In this document: piece after piece, positions 44,440 through 53,234 of the stretch | Layout of the letters: each line of letters begins with the position of its first letter | Position numbering within the stretch: position 1 is the first letter of the stretch | From: Anaeromyxobacter terrae | GTDB taxonomy: Bacteria > Myxococcota > Myxococcia > Myxococcales > Anaeromyxobacteraceae | DNA: 64,000 nt | Assembly (NCBI RefSeq): GCF_022690685.1 | Contig: NZ_JALCYY010000012.1 | Location: forward strand, 50,268-114,267 | Direction of reading: 5' to 3' | Position numbers and translations under genes: made by a program | The notes under the pieces: model-generated | Told to the model about the DNA's origin: nothing | Seen by the model: the letters and a program-made list of their open reading frames with translations, nothing else | Databases searched by the model: none

Positions 44440-45105
44440 ATGTACCTGCACCTGACGGACACGATGAGCGCGAGCGAGTTCCTCGACCACCCCATCCGCG
44501 CCCGAATCAACGCGTGGTTCTTCCGCGCGATGGACGGCTATGTCCACCGGAAGTACCGGCACGTCAAGCGCGAGCTCTTCGGAGGCCTGCCGCGCACGAT
44601 CCTCGAGATCGGGGCCGGGGACGGCGCCAACTTTCGCTACCTCCAGCCGGGAACGCACGTGATCGCGGTCGAGCCCAACGTCCACATGCACGCGAGCCTG
44701 CGGGCGGCGGCCGCTCGGCACGGCGTCACGGTGAACGTCCTCGCCACGGTCGCGGAGCGCTTGCCGCTGGCGGACGGGAGCGTCGACGCGGTGATCTCGA
44801 GCCTCGTGCTCTGCACCGTGACTGATCCGGCGCGCGCGCTCGCGGAGGTCCGGCGCGTGCTCCGACCTGGTGGCCGCTTCTGGTGCGTCGAGCACGTCGC
44901 GGCGCCGGAGGGGAGCCGGATCTCGCGCGTGCAGCGGCTCGTGAAGCGACCGTGGCGGTGGTTCTTCGAGGGGTGCGACACGCACCGCGACGTCGCCGGG
45001 CTCTTGCGGGAAGCCGGATTCGCCGCCGTCGAGATCACGCCGTTCACGCTGCGCACGGCTTTCCTGCCCGTCCGGTCGCAGATCGCGGCGGTCGCGGTCA
45101 GGTGA
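44440..45105 (+). CDS. Class I SAM-dependent methyltransferase
   Basis: 221 residues from ATG 44440, with GAGGAGG upstream (the frame begins seven codons earlier). SAM-binding motif I ILEIGAGDGANFRYL, motif II (IAVEPN), and post-motif segments DAVISSLVLCTVTDP and EVRRVLRPGG. It belongs to the METTL7/UbiE-like branch that methylates small lipophilic or thiol compounds; the acceptor cannot be told. Its end overlaps the convergent winged-helix/hydrolase gene by eight bases. Confidence 0.88.
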   Translation: MYLHLTDTMSASEFLDHPIRARINAWFFRAMDGYVHRKYRHVKRELFGGLPRTILEIGAGDGANFRYLQPGTHVIAVEPNVHMHASLRAAAARHGVTVNVLATVAERLPLADGSVDAVISSLVLCTVTDPARALAEVRRVLRPGGRFWCVEHVAAPEGSRISRVQRLVKRPWRWFFEGCDTHRDVAGLLREAGFAAVEITPFTLRTAFLPVRSQIAAVAVR

Positions 45106-46288
45106 CCGCCGCACCGGGCCGCGCGGCCGCGCGCTCGAGGAGCGCCACGAGCTCACGCTCGAGGGTCGGACGACCGCCGAACAGGAACGCGTGGTCCTCG
45201 CCGGGAAGCTCGACGAGGCGCGCGCCCGGGATCGCGGCGGCGAGCGCGCGCCCGTTGCCGACGCGCACGACGCGGTCGCCGGTCGCGTGCAGCACGACGG
45301 TGGGGGTCCGCACGCGCGGCAGCAGCGGCCGGACGTCGATCCCAAGGTTCATCCCCAGCAGCTCGAGCGCCGCGCCGGGGCTCGCGCCCTCCTGCTCGGC
45401 CCGGGCCGCCCAGGCGTGGAGCGGCGGGGTGAGGTGGCGGGCGGGGACGAGCGCGCGCAGCGTCGCGCCGGAGCCCCAGCCGCGCGCGATGTACTCGCGC
45501 AGCGTCGTGACCTCGACCTCGCTCCAGCCGGCAGGGTGGTCCGGCGCGGCCAACATGCGGGCAAAGGCGCCGACGAGCGCGAGGCCGCGCACGCGCAGCG
45601 GGCGCGTCACGGCAAAGGTGAGCGCCAGCGGACCTCCCTCGGAGAACCCGACCAGCACCGCCCCGGGGGATCGCACCGCGTCGAGGACGGCGTCGAGGTC
45701 CTCCACCCGCTGCGGCAGCTGCGGCAGCGCCTTCACGCGATCGCTCGCGCCCGTCCCGCGCTTGTCGAACAGGAGCACCCGGGCGCGCGCGGAGAGCGCG
45801 CGGACGATCTCGGAGACCCCACGCAGCTCGAGCGCCGCGCGCATGCCGAGCGACCACCCGAGCACCAGGACGACGTCGAGCGGCCCCCACCCGACGGTGC
45901 GGTACGCGACGTGGACATCGCCGCTGCGGACGTACCTCGGGGGCGCGTCGGCCGCCGCGTCCGCCGGGTCCGGCTCGACCTCAGCGAGCTCGCCCACGAA
46001 CCGGTATCCCTGCCTCGCGTGCGTGCGCAGCAGCCCGCGATCCGCCGGACGGAGCGCGCGGCGCGCGAGGCTCACCGCGCGCTGCAGCGACGCGTCCGTG
46101 ACGACCGCGTCCGGCCAGAGCTCCCGCAGGATCTCCTCCTTGGGGACGACGCGATGGCGGTTCCGGACGAGATACGCGAACACCGCGAAGACCTGCGGCT
46201 GGAGCGGCCGAGGTTCCCCGGCGACTCGCAGCTCGCGTCGCGGCACGTCGAGCTCGTACACTCCGAACCGCCAGCTCATGCCGGCCAT
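45098..46288 (-). CDS. Winged-helix DNA-binding domain fused to an alpha/beta hydrolase
   Basis: 396 residues. Residues ~5-100 form an OmpR/CadC-type winged helix: FGVYELDVPRRELRVAGEP, LLxx region LVRNRHRVVPKEEILRELWP and THARQGYRFVGEL at the wing. Residues ~120-390 form an alpha/beta hydrolase: LGWSLGMR oxyanion region, FDKRGTGASD, nucleophile elbow LVGFSEGGPLAL, and late HATGDRVV and GEDHAF (acid and His). The hydrolase may act as a ligand sensor, or hydrolyse an effector to end the signal. GTG/ATG alternatives near 46288 are trivial. Its target promoters are unknown. Confidence 0.85.
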   Translation of the reverse strand: MAGMSWRFGVYELDVPRRELRVAGEPRPLQPQVFAVFAYLVRNRHRVVPKEEILRELWPDAVVTDASLQRAVSLARRALRPADRGLLRTHARQGYRFVGELAEVEPDPADAAADAPPRYVRSGDVHVAYRTVGWGPLDVVLVLGWSLGMRAALELRGVSEIVRALSARARVLLFDKRGTGASDRVKALPQLPQRVEDLDAVLDAVRSPGAVLVGFSEGGPLALTFAVTRPLRVRGLALVGAFARMLAAPDHPAGWSEVEVTTLREYIARGWGSGATLRALVPARHLTPPLHAWAARAEQEGASPGAALELLGMNLGIDVRPLLPRVRTPTVVLHATGDRVVRVGNGRALAAAIPGARLVELPGEDHAFLFGGRPTLERELVALLERAAARPGAAVT

Positions 46289-46528
46289 GTAGCTCCTGCG
46301 TCGCGCGCTCGCCGGCCGCCGGGACGTCGACCCGCGAGCGCCGCTGCCGGCCCTACGGCCGAGCGTTCGGACGATGGTCGCCCACTCGCGCCGCCGAGCG
46401 GGCGCGGCGGCGATCCGTCGCGTGTCTCGGCCGCCACCGCGTCGTAGCTGCGCCGTCCATGAGCAGAAGCGTCGCGCAGACCGGGCCCCGAACGGCAGCG
46501 CGCCGACGTCGGTCTCCTCGCCGGGCGC

Positions 46529-47479
46529 TCAGCTTCGCGCCGCGACGCGACGCCAGCGCTCGATCAGGTCGAGACATCGATCTGGCCGAGTGAGGGGGAG
46601 ATCGTGTCCCTCGCCATCCCAGACCTCCAGGCGGTGATGCGGACGTCCATCGACCAGCTCGCGAAGGAACTCGACATCCAGGTACCGGTCCTGGGTTCCC
46701 GCCACGATGACGATCGGCGGGAGTGCCGCTGCCACCCACTTCGCCCCATCTGCAGCGAGGATCACCCGCGTCACGGTCTCCGAGTACGAGATCCACGAAT
46801 GTCGCGTCGCGTCTTCCAGTACCGGGGTCGGCAGGGCGGGGCGGAGCGCGGAGTAGAGGCGCGTCGCCAGCCGCGGGCGCGCAGAGCAGAGGTTGCGGCA
46901 CGCCAGCCTGGCGAGCCAGGTCGCCGCTGGATTCTGAAGCCCGAACACCCGCTGGAGCACGCCCTGCTTGGCGATCTGCCGGCGCATATGCCGAGCGTCA
47001 CGGAAGAGGGGCGGCGCGAACGCGATCACGCCCCTCACCCGCTCCGGATGGTTGCACGCCAGCCAGATCGCGACCAACGCCCCGAGGGAGTGGCCCACGA
47101 CCAGCGATGGCTCCCGGACGTTCAGATCACGCAGCGACGCGATCACGGCGCGCCCATGCTCTTCCGGCCCATACCCGGAGAGCGGCCGCGGCGATGCGCC
47201 GAAACCGAGCAGGTCCGGGACGAGCAAGGTCCCTCCGTCCGCGAGCCGGTCGAAGGCGCCGCCCCAGTACCGATTCGATCCCAGAAGTCCGTGGAGCAGG
47301 AGCGTCGGGGTGCCACTGCCGAGAACCCGGACGGCGAGCGGCCCCGCTCGCACACGTCCCTGCGGCTCAGACCAGTCGACGCGCACGCAATCCGTCCGCA
47401 AGCGCTCCTCCCGCCTCTCGTCATGCGTCCCGAACGGACTCGCGGCTTCGGCCGGGAAAGGGTCACGATGCGCGGCCAC
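46529..47479 (-). CDS. Alpha/beta hydrolase
   Basis: 316 residues with no signal peptide. Core motifs: LLLHGLLGSNRYWGGAFDRL (oxyanion HG), DLLGFGASPRP, nucleophile elbow VVGHSLGALVAIW, acid in AGTQDRY, His in GEGHDLPL. The cap domain has several Arg/Leu helices. Likely an esterase, lactonase or related enzyme. It is divergent from the TetR gene at 47639, with an inverted repeat in between. Confidence 0.85.
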   Translation of the reverse strand: MAAHRDPFPAEAASPFGTHDERREERLRTDCVRVDWSEPQGRVRAGPLAVRVLGSGTPTLLLHGLLGSNRYWGGAFDRLADGGTLLVPDLLGFGASPRPLSGYGPEEHGRAVIASLRDLNVREPSLVVGHSLGALVAIWLACNHPERVRGVIAFAPPLFRDARHMRRQIAKQGVLQRVFGLQNPAATWLARLACRNLCSARPRLATRLYSALRPALPTPVLEDATRHSWISYSETVTRVILAADGAKWVAAALPPIVIVAGTQDRYLDVEFLRELVDGRPHHRLEVWDGEGHDLPLTRPDRCLDLIERWRRVAARS

Positions 47480-47574
47480 GAGCGGACCTCCTCCCCCCGC
47501 TTCTATCCCGCGCCCTGCACGTCGCGGCGTGCGAGTACGTACGCATCATCGCGTGCCTCCAGTGCAGGCACGTT

Positions 47575-47614
47575 ATCGATACAGCATGTCTTGGTCAAGT
47601 CACCGTGTATCGAT
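47575..47614. promoter_or_regulatory. Candidate TetR operator (nine-base inverted repeat)
   Basis: Perfect arms ATCGATACA (47575-47583) and TGTATCGAT (47606-47614), 22 bases apart, in the gap between the hydrolase (47479) and TetR (47639) genes. Each arm also contains the smaller palindrome ATCGAT. A large, perfect, symmetric repeat here is unlikely by chance in GC-rich DNA. Confidence 0.6.
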
Positions 47615-47638
47615 TGCCGTCTGGGGTATACTGGCGTC

Positions 47639-48208
47639 GTGCCGAAGCTCTGGAGCGACACGATCGAGGAGCACCGTCGTGAGGTCGGGGACGCGATCCT
47701 GGACACCACCGCCGCGCTCGTGGCCAAGCACGGGGTTCGCTCGGTGACCATGTCCCAGATCGCCGAGGAGACCGGCATCGGACGCGCGACCCTGTACAAG
47801 TACTATCCGGACGTCGAGGGAATCCTCGTCGCGTGGCATGAGCGGCACGTCGCCGCCCATCTCGAGAGGCTCGCCTCCGTGCGGAGCGGTGACGGAGCGC
47901 CTGGCGAGCGGCTCCGAGCGGTGCTCGAGTCGTTCGGGATCATTTGCCACGAGCGTCAGCGCACCGAGCTCGCGGCGCTCCTGCATCGCGGCGAGCACGT
48001 CTCCCGAGCGGAGCAGCAGCTGAGAGAGCTGCTGCAGGGCCTCCTCGTCGAGTGCGTGGAGACGGGTGAGATTCGTCACGATGTCCCGCCGGGCGAGCTG
48101 GCCATGTACTGCGTTCACGCGCTCACGGCCGCCGGCTGCCTGCCGACCCGAAGCGCCGTGCGGAGGCTGGTCGAGGTGACGCTCGACGGAATCAGAGCTT
48201 CGCGCTGA
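47639..48208 (+). CDS. TetR-family transcriptional regulator
   Basis: 189 residues. DNA-binding domain ILDTTAALVAKHGVRSV and MSQIAEETGIGRATLYKYYP, then an all-helical ligand domain (AHLERLASVRSG, ERQRTELAALLHRGEHVSRA). Starts at GTG 47639; ribosome site weak. Probably controls the divergent alpha/beta hydrolase and itself. Its stop lies about 30 bases from the 3' end of a group II intron remnant. Confidence 0.88.
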   Translation: MPKLWSDTIEEHRREVGDAILDTTAALVAKHGVRSVTMSQIAEETGIGRATLYKYYPDVEGILVAWHERHVAAHLERLASVRSGDGAPGERLRAVLESFGIICHERQRTELAALLHRGEHVSRAEQQLRELLQGLLVECVETGEIRHDVPPGELAMYCVHALTAAGCLPTRSAVRRLVEVTLDGIRASR

Positions 48209-48240
48209 GCGGTAGCTTGCGAAGCCCGCCCCGTCTCCTG

Positions 48241-48532
48241 ATCGGGATGGGGGGAGCCGGTGATCCCGGCTACTCCCCTCCTGCACCACCGGGCGTGCGG
48301 GTCCGGATCCGCCGGTTCGAGTCGTTGAGGCAGCCAGCGTCGTTCGCGGTCATTGGCCCGCTCGCCCTGGACGGCGCCGCCTCGTAATCCGGTTACTGTT
48401 CGTCGGCTCGCGGATTCGCTCCCCGCTTCCTTCAGCGCTCTGGCGGTCGGCGCCTTGCGGTTCGCTCGGGGTCCCTGCGACCGGGATCCCTGGAGGACTT
48501 TCACCTCCACCTCACGCCCATGCCGGACACAC
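48241..48532 (-). mobile_element. Remnant group II intron without reverse transcriptase
   Basis: On the minus strand the element begins GTGTGTCCGGCATGG (48532), a group II 5' end (GUGYG), followed by a GGTGGAGGTGAAAGTCCTCC stem of domain I and a GACGAACAGTAACCGGAT block typical of these introns. Near its other end is a domain V-like hairpin (about 48319-48284, ACCGGCGG...CCGGTGG), then a domain VI-like stem GGGGAG..GCCGG/CCGGC..TCCCC, ending CCCGAT at 48241. Only ~292 bases remain, so domains II-IV and the encoded reverse transcriptase are lost. A short GC stem (48541-48568) lies just upstream of the 5' end, as with group IIC introns that insert behind terminators. Confidence 0.55.
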
Positions 48533-48722
48533 CAAACACAAGCCCCGCTGCCGTAAAGGGAAGGGGCTGGTGACTCCATGTGAAGTTGCGGGGGCGTGCT
48601 GGTCCAGTTTGACGGGATTGGCCCGCCGATATTCCAAGCGCCCGTAAATGGGGAATGACGGGGCTTTCGTCTCATACGCTTGTGGTGCTGGGAGCGCTAT
48701 CTCAAGAGGCTCTATCATCGCC

Positions 48723-49109
48723 CTAGAGTGCCTTCCCATTGATGACCTGGATATCTAGGGAGAGCACATCAAGGTCATGAACGCAGCCGAGGTTGACGCG
48801 ATAGTCCCCCGGTCTTGCGGGTCCTTGATAGTCGGGTGGCACGGAGGCCACCGTGCTGAACGGAGATATACCGCACGTGTGGCAGAAGAAGTGGTTCACG
48901 TTCTTGTCCCCGAACTGGTACAGGGCCAGGTGCTCTTGACCTTCCACCTCGACATCCGATGGGCTGAAGTAGTTCGAGGACATGACGGTTCCTTTGCGGA
49001 TGCAGATGGAGCAGTTGCATCTTCGGCCGCTCGTGATCTCCTCGCAAGTGAACGTGAAACGGATGGCACCACAATGGCAACTGGCACTGTAGGTTCTGGG
49101 AGTTGTCAT
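48723..49109 (-). CDS. GFA family protein (glutathione-dependent formaldehyde-activating fold)
   Basis: 128 residues. The zinc-binding pattern of the family is clear: ASCHCGAIRF, CNCSICIRKG, and FFCHTCGISPF. Members bind glutathione adducts or act as CENP-V-like zinc proteins; the true substrate is unknown. GC content is lower than the average gene here, suggesting recent acquisition along with the rhomboid gene. It is transcribed toward the group II intron remnant. Confidence 0.88.
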   Translation of the reverse strand: MTTPRTYSASCHCGAIRFTFTCEEITSGRRCNCSICIRKGTVMSSNYFSPSDVEVEGQEHLALYQFGDKNVNHFFCHTCGISPFSTVASVPPDYQGPARPGDYRVNLGCVHDLDVLSLDIQVINGKAL

Positions 49110-49434
49110 GTTCGTTCCTGATTAACGAGGCCGATGGCTACTGTCCGATGCCTCGATGGTCACGACCGCAGCGGTCCGGCGGCTGCTGCTGTTGCGCAAG
49201 GTTCTAGCCCTGCATGAGAGGCGCTGCGGATACGGGGCTCATGGGAACTGATCAGCGCTGTGAGTCTCGTCGCCGTCTACTGCTTCTTCCACGGAAGCGA
49301 CTGCCCCCGCGTTAGCGGGGTGCTGTGGGGCGCTGGGGTGTTCTCGCTCGCCGACACGGTAGGACTCGCGTCCGCGCTCGGTGCGCTATAGCGTGGGCGG
49401 CGACTCCATCGGCGGGAGGCCGGGGACGAACGAC
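49110..49434. other. 325-bp gap
   Basis: No gene seen. It holds the divergent promoters of the GFA and rhomboid genes; none could be defined. A GTG at 49381 could extend the rhomboid protein by 18 codons. Confidence 0.35.
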
Positions 49435-50391
49435 ATGAGACAAGAGGCTCCCGAAGCCACTGCTCCGGTCAGCGGGAGCACCCCGCGTCCACCACCTGCG
49501 ACGGAACCGGTCTCAAGGCGCCGAGTGCCGTGGGCCACAGCCACGGCCTGCGCCGCGATGGTGGCTCTGTTCGCAGTGATCTCCGTCACGCCAAACGAGG
49601 CGCCTTTCGCGTCATGGGGTTACCGAGGCGACGCGTTCCAGGTTTGGTCCGGAGCGGCTTGGGTCCTGCTCGTTTCAGCCTTCATCCATCAAGGCCTGTG
49701 GCACTTGGCGCTGAACGTCTACTGGCTTTGGACGCTCGGGCGGCCGATTGAGGCGGCATTCGGGCCACTCATGATGGGGCTGCTCCTACTCACGTCCGCG
49801 TTCGTGAGCTCGTCCTTTCAGTTGGCCATCTTCGACAACGTCGGAGTGGGCGCTTCCGGAATGACATTCGCCGTGTTCGGATTCGGGTGGCTGGCGAGGG
49901 GCAAGAGCGCCGAGCTGAGATCGATCTTCACGCCGAAGACCGGAATCCTCTTCGCCTCATGGTTCGTCGGATGCTGGATTGTCCTGACGCGCGAGGTGGG
50001 GAACGGGGCTCACCTGGGCGGCCTCCTGTTCGGAGCAGTGGCTGCGGGAGCCGTAGTGATGGGAAGGAGGCCCCGCTTGGCGAAGGCCGGGGCGATCCTA
50101 CTGATCCTGCTGGCACTCGGCGTCAGCTTCGTCTGCCCATGGTCGGCCACCTGGTGGTCAACCATGGGCTACAGAGCTCACGCCCGCGGGCAGTACGACT
50201 TGGCCATCGAGGCCTATGACATGAGCCTCCAGCTCCGGCCCGACCAACCTTGGGTCATGGCGAGCCTGATTCGTGCCTACCGCGCCTCGGGGAAGGCGGA
50301 CGCTGCGGCCTCACTCCTGACGAGGCTCGGAACCGTCTCGCCCGCCGAAGCAGCAAAATTCGATGAGGAAGGACGGACGACGATCAGATGA
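49435..50391 (+). CDS. Rhomboid-family intramembrane protease with C-terminal TPR
   Basis: 318 residues. N-terminal ~40 residues are disordered and Pro-rich. Helices 1-6 (~45-230) carry the rhomboid marks: HLALNVYWLWTLG in helix 2, catalytic Ser in VGVGASGMTFAVFGF, and His in NGAHLGGLLFGAV. The Ser/His dyad is intact, so the enzyme should cleave transmembrane substrates. After the last helix (~240) come TPR-like helices (YRAHARGQYDLAIEAYDMSL, RPDQPWVMASLIRAYRASG) that may bind a partner. Start at ATG 49435 is tentative. Base composition is milder than in its neighbours. Confidence 0.85.
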   Translation: MRQEAPEATAPVSGSTPRPPPATEPVSRRRVPWATATACAAMVALFAVISVTPNEAPFASWGYRGDAFQVWSGAAWVLLVSAFIHQGLWHLALNVYWLWTLGRPIEAAFGPLMMGLLLLTSAFVSSSFQLAIFDNVGVGASGMTFAVFGFGWLARGKSAELRSIFTPKTGILFASWFVGCWIVLTREVGNGAHLGGLLFGAVAAGAVVMGRRPRLAKAGAILLILLALGVSFVCPWSATWWSTMGYRAHARGQYDLAIEAYDMSLQLRPDQPWVMASLIRAYRASGKADAAASLLTRLGTVSPAEAAKFDEEGRTTIR

Positions 50392-50916
50392 CCTGGGGCC
50401 AAGCGCCGTTCGTCCCGCGCTCCCACTCGGGCACCGGCCCGACCACAGCATCCCCGACCCAGAGTAATTGCAGCGGACAAGAAGGAAAGGGCCGAGCGGC
50501 AGCCGGGAACCGAAAACGTGCGGAGATCAGTGGTCCGCGCAACAACCTCGGGTGCGCGACGTGGCCGGCCTGACGGCGGAATTCCCATCACCTGCCTTGA
50601 ACCCAGGCCCTCACGCCAACGCGCGCGCGTAACCATGTCCGCCGATTCGAGATGGCCGCTCGCGGCGCCCGCGCAGCCCCAAAACGCAGAGGCCCCGGTC
50701 ACCTCATGGCGGCCGGGGCCTCGGATGTTGCGGGGGCGTGCATCTGCCCTCAACGAACCGCTCTCTCGACAGCACATTCTTCTTGCCTAGGCTCCAGGCA
50801 CCTCGCTTCGGGCAGACCCGCCAGCGAGCCCCGATCGAGGGCCCGCCCGCGATGCGACCCGACGGTAGACATGCGCCTGCGGTCACCGCTCGCCGGGTCC
50901 GCGACAGGAGGACCTC
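50392..50916. other. 525-bp gap containing a hairpin repeat
   Basis: No gene seen. Contains the hairpin element listed at 50689 and the promoter region of the DUF2892 gene. The rest is unremarkable. Confidence 0.35.
50689..50742. repeat. Dispersed hairpin repeat, copy 1
   Basis: 10-bp perfect stem GAGGCCCCGG/CCGGGGCCTC (50689-50722, loop with TCACCTCATGG) followed by GGATGTTGCGGGGGCGTG. Copy 2 at 51194 has the same loop words and the same tail, and both lie either side of the DUF2892 gene. Confidence 0.65.
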
Positions 50917-51171
50917 ATGAGCCTTCACGAACCGTTCAACCGCTCAGCATTCTCGCAGTTCATCAACAGCACGCCGGGGCGCGTCTTCAGGTTTGTCGCC
51001 GGCCTGGGGTTTCTCGCCGTGGGGCTCGTTTACCGGAATCACGCGCTCGGTCTCGCGGCGATGGGCTGGAGCGTGCTTCCGCTGACGGCCGGTGGCTTCG
51101 ACGTCTGCTACATCAGTGCTGCGCTGGGGGGCCCGCTCTCGGGAGAGAAGATCAGGCGCCTGAAGAGGTGA
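50917..51171 (+). CDS. DUF2892 membrane protein
   Basis: 84 residues from ATG 50917, with AGGAGG five bases upstream. Short helical N-terminus, then two membrane helices (GRVFRFVAGLGFLAVGLVYR, and MGWSVLPLTAGGFDVCYISA) with the family Cys in helix 2 and a basic tail KIRRLKR. DUF2892 proteins are often found fused to, or beside, rhodaneses; no rhodanese is here. Confidence 0.85.
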   Translation: MSLHEPFNRSAFSQFINSTPGRVFRFVAGLGFLAVGLVYRNHALGLAAMGWSVLPLTAGGFDVCYISAALGGPLSGEKIRRLKR

Positions 51172-51193
51172 TCCCGATCCGCCCGAGACGCGA

Positions 51194-51262
51194 AGCCCCG
51201 GTCACCATGCGGCGACCGGGGCTCCGGATGTTGCGAGGGCGCGATTTGAACCTGCGACCGTG
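51194..51262. repeat. Dispersed hairpin repeat, copy 2, with tRNA-like tail
   Basis: 10-bp perfect stem AGCCCCGGTC/GACCGGGGCT (51194-51223) then GGATGTTGCGAGGGCGCG. The tail continues ATTTGAACCTGCGACC: read on the minus strand it is GGTCGCAGGTTCAAAT, the T-arm of a tRNA, followed by an acceptor-like CGCCCTCGCAAC. Only this 3' part exists; no D-arm or anticodon arm. Probably a tRNA-derived or tRNA-targeting relic. Confidence 0.6.
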
Positions 51263-51297
51263 GCCTGCCTCGGACGCGCCCCGACTCGAAACGCCCG

Positions 51298-51981
51298 CTA
51301 GAGCGCTCCCGCGATCGCCCTCGCCGCCGCGGCCGGATCGCCCCCCTCGCGCAGCGGGCGCCCGATGACGAGCACGTCCGCGCCGGCGCGCACCGCCTCG
51401 GCGGGCGTCGCGACGCGGGCCTGGTCGCCCTTCGCCGCGCCCGCGGGGCGGACGCCGGGGATGACGAGGAGCGGGCCGAGTCCGACCGCGGCGCGCACCG
51501 CGGCGACCTCGTGCGGCGAGCAGACGATGCCCCCCGCGCCGGCGCCGACCGCGAGCTTCGCGAGCCGCACGACCGCGTCCTCGGGCGGGCCGGCGAGGCC
51601 GATCGCGCCGAGCGCCGCGGCGTCGAGGCTCGTGAGCACGGTCACCGCGAGCACCCGCACCCCGGGGCCGGCGCCGCGCACGGCGGCGCGGACCATCTCG
51701 GCGCCGCCGGAGGCGTGCACGGTGAGGAGCGACGCGCCGCTCGCCGCGGCGGAGCGCGCGGCGCCCTCGACGGTGTTCGCGATGTCGTGGAGCTTCAGGT
51801 CGAGGAACACCGGCTTCCCGAGCGCCGCCGCGGCGCGCACCACCGGCGGCCCCTCGGCGACGAACAGCTCGAGGCCGACCTTGAGCATGCCGACCTCCGG
51901 CGCGACCGCGCGCGCGAACGGCTCGGCGGCGGCCCAGGACGGGAAGTCGATGGCGGCGCAGATGCGATCCTTCGGCTGCAT
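51298..51981 (-). CDS. pyrF: Orotidine 5'-phosphate decarboxylase
   Basis: 227 residues. Converts OMP to UMP, the last step of de novo pyrimidine synthesis. N-terminal [15 protein letters not shown], then the catalytic D-K-D motif [12 protein letters not shown], then LLVIPGVRP and [14 protein letters not shown] at the phosphate-binding end. ATG 51981 with GAGG nine bases upstream; the frame start at 51996 is less likely. Possibly cotranscribed after the DUF4388 gene ~80 bases upstream. Confidence 0.93.
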   Translation of the reverse strand: MQPKDRICAAIDFPSWAAAEPFARAVAPEVGMLKVGLELFVAEGPPVVRAAAALGKPVFLDLKLHDIANTVEGAARSAAASGASLLTVHASGGAEMVRAAVRGAGPGVRVLAVTVLTSLDAAALGAIGLAGPPEDAVVRLAKLAVGAGAGGIVCSPHEVAAVRAAVGLGPLLVIPGVRPAGAAKGDQARVATPAEAVRAGADVLVIGRPLREGGDPAAAARAIAGAL

Positions 51982-52063
51982 GTGATGGCTCCTCACCGCG
52001 AGAGCGACCCCGACCCCGACCGCCGCCCCTCGCGCGCGGCGGAGCCGGAGCCTCGTCCTTCGT

Positions 52064-53227
52064 CTACGCCTTCCCCACCTGCATCCGACCGACCTCGCGC
52101 AGGAGCGCCTCGGCCTGCTCGCGCGGCAGCCGGCTCTTCGCCTCGAACAGCGCGAACGCGAGCAGCTCGTCGAGCGCCTCGAGCGCGCGCGCCCGCGCCG
52201 CCGCGCCGCGGAACGCGCCGGCGGCGCTCACGTTGCCGAGCACCTGGGCGACGTCGAGGTCGCCGTCCTCGGTCACGCGGACGCCCTCGAACGGCGCCCG
52301 GCGCTTCTCCGGGAGCTGCTCGAGGTAGCCGTTGAGCCGCGCGGTCGCGTCGGCCCCTCGACTCGGCGCCGACGCCGGCGCATCGGCGCTACGCTCGGGG
52401 TGAGCGGCCTCGCTGAGCGCGCGGTGCACGCGCAGGAAGATGCGCCGGTACGTCTCGAACGGACCGCTCGCGCGCGCGGGCGCGGCGGGCTCGGGCGGCG
52501 CGATCTCGATCGTGACCTCCGGCTCGCCCGGCCCGGGCGTCGTGGCCGCGCGCGCGGCCTCCGCCTCCTCGAGCCGCTTCATGCCCGCGAGGAGGAGCTC
52601 CCGCGTGCGCTCCGGGAGCTTCACCGCGGTCGCGTCGTCCACCGGGCCCTCGAGGAAGGCGAACTCGCCGGTCGTCTCGACGAACGCGCCGAGGACGATC
52701 TCGCGGACCTGGCGCGTCACGGCCTCGTAGAGCTGGCCCGCGCCGAGCGCGCCCTCGTCCACGAGCACCTGCCCGAGCGGGCGCCCCCCGCGCGCGTGCC
52801 GGGCGCAGCGCTCGAGCTCCTCGTCCGCGACGAGCCCCTCGCGCCGGAGCATCGCGCCGAGCCGGTCGGCGGGATCGCTCGACGACGCGAACACGACCTG
52901 GCCGTCGCGGAAGTAGATGCTCTTGCGGCGCAGCCGAGCGGGCGAGTCGGGGGCGGCGCGCGCCGAGTCCTCGCCGAAGGCGAGCAAGAGCACGCCCGTC
53001 TTGAGCGAGGTGAAGACGAACTGGATCACCTCGGGCACGTTGAGCGCGCCGAGCGAGCCCGCGAACCAGGCGCGCGGCGCGTCCGCACGGGCCGGCACGA
53101 GCAGCGCGAACGCCCCGCGCGCGGAGACGAGGTCCACCTCTCCGCCGCCGGCGAGGCCGAGCGCTTCCGCCTCGCGCGGGGGCACGAGGACCTCCCCTTC
53201 GCGCCCGACCGTGAGCCGCGCGCGCAC
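52064..53227 (-). CDS. DUF4388 (PATAN) domain protein
   Basis: 387 residues. N-terminal AbrB-like beta segment ([20 protein letters not shown]), then the DUF4388 domain (~50-200) with [40 protein letters not shown] and [11 protein letters not shown]. The rest is a disordered linker and a helical end. DUF4388/PATAN proteins occur with gliding, pilus and signalling genes in myxobacteria. It begins at GTG 53227, seven bases after the proS stop, so it is cotranscribed with proS. Confidence 0.8.
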   Translation of the reverse strand: MRARLTVGREGEVLVPPREAEALGLAGGGEVDLVSARGAFALLVPARADAPRAWFAGSLGALNVPEVIQFVFTSLKTGVLLLAFGEDSARAAPDSPARLRRKSIYFRDGQVVFASSSDPADRLGAMLRREGLVADEELERCARHARGGRPLGQVLVDEGALGAGQLYEAVTRQVREIVLGAFVETTGEFAFLEGPVDDATAVKLPERTRELLLAGMKRLEEAEAARAATTPGPGEPEVTIEIAPPEPAAPARASGPFETYRRIFLRVHRALSEAAHPERSADAPASAPSRGADATARLNGYLEQLPEKRRAPFEGVRVTEDGDLDVAQVLGNVSAAGAFRGAAARARALEALDELLAFALFEAKSRLPREQAEALLREVGRMQVGKA

Positions 53228-53234
53228 GGTCGGC

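Noticed and set aside
48512..48739. 75-codon minus-strand frame between the GFA gene and the intron remnant
   Set aside because: Runs into the intron 5' end and shows no family features; it probably is non-coding flank.
51230..51262. tRNA gene suggested by GGTTCAAAT on the minus strand
   Set aside because: Only a T-arm and part of an acceptor stem exist; no anticodon arm or D-arm, so it is not a functional tRNA.
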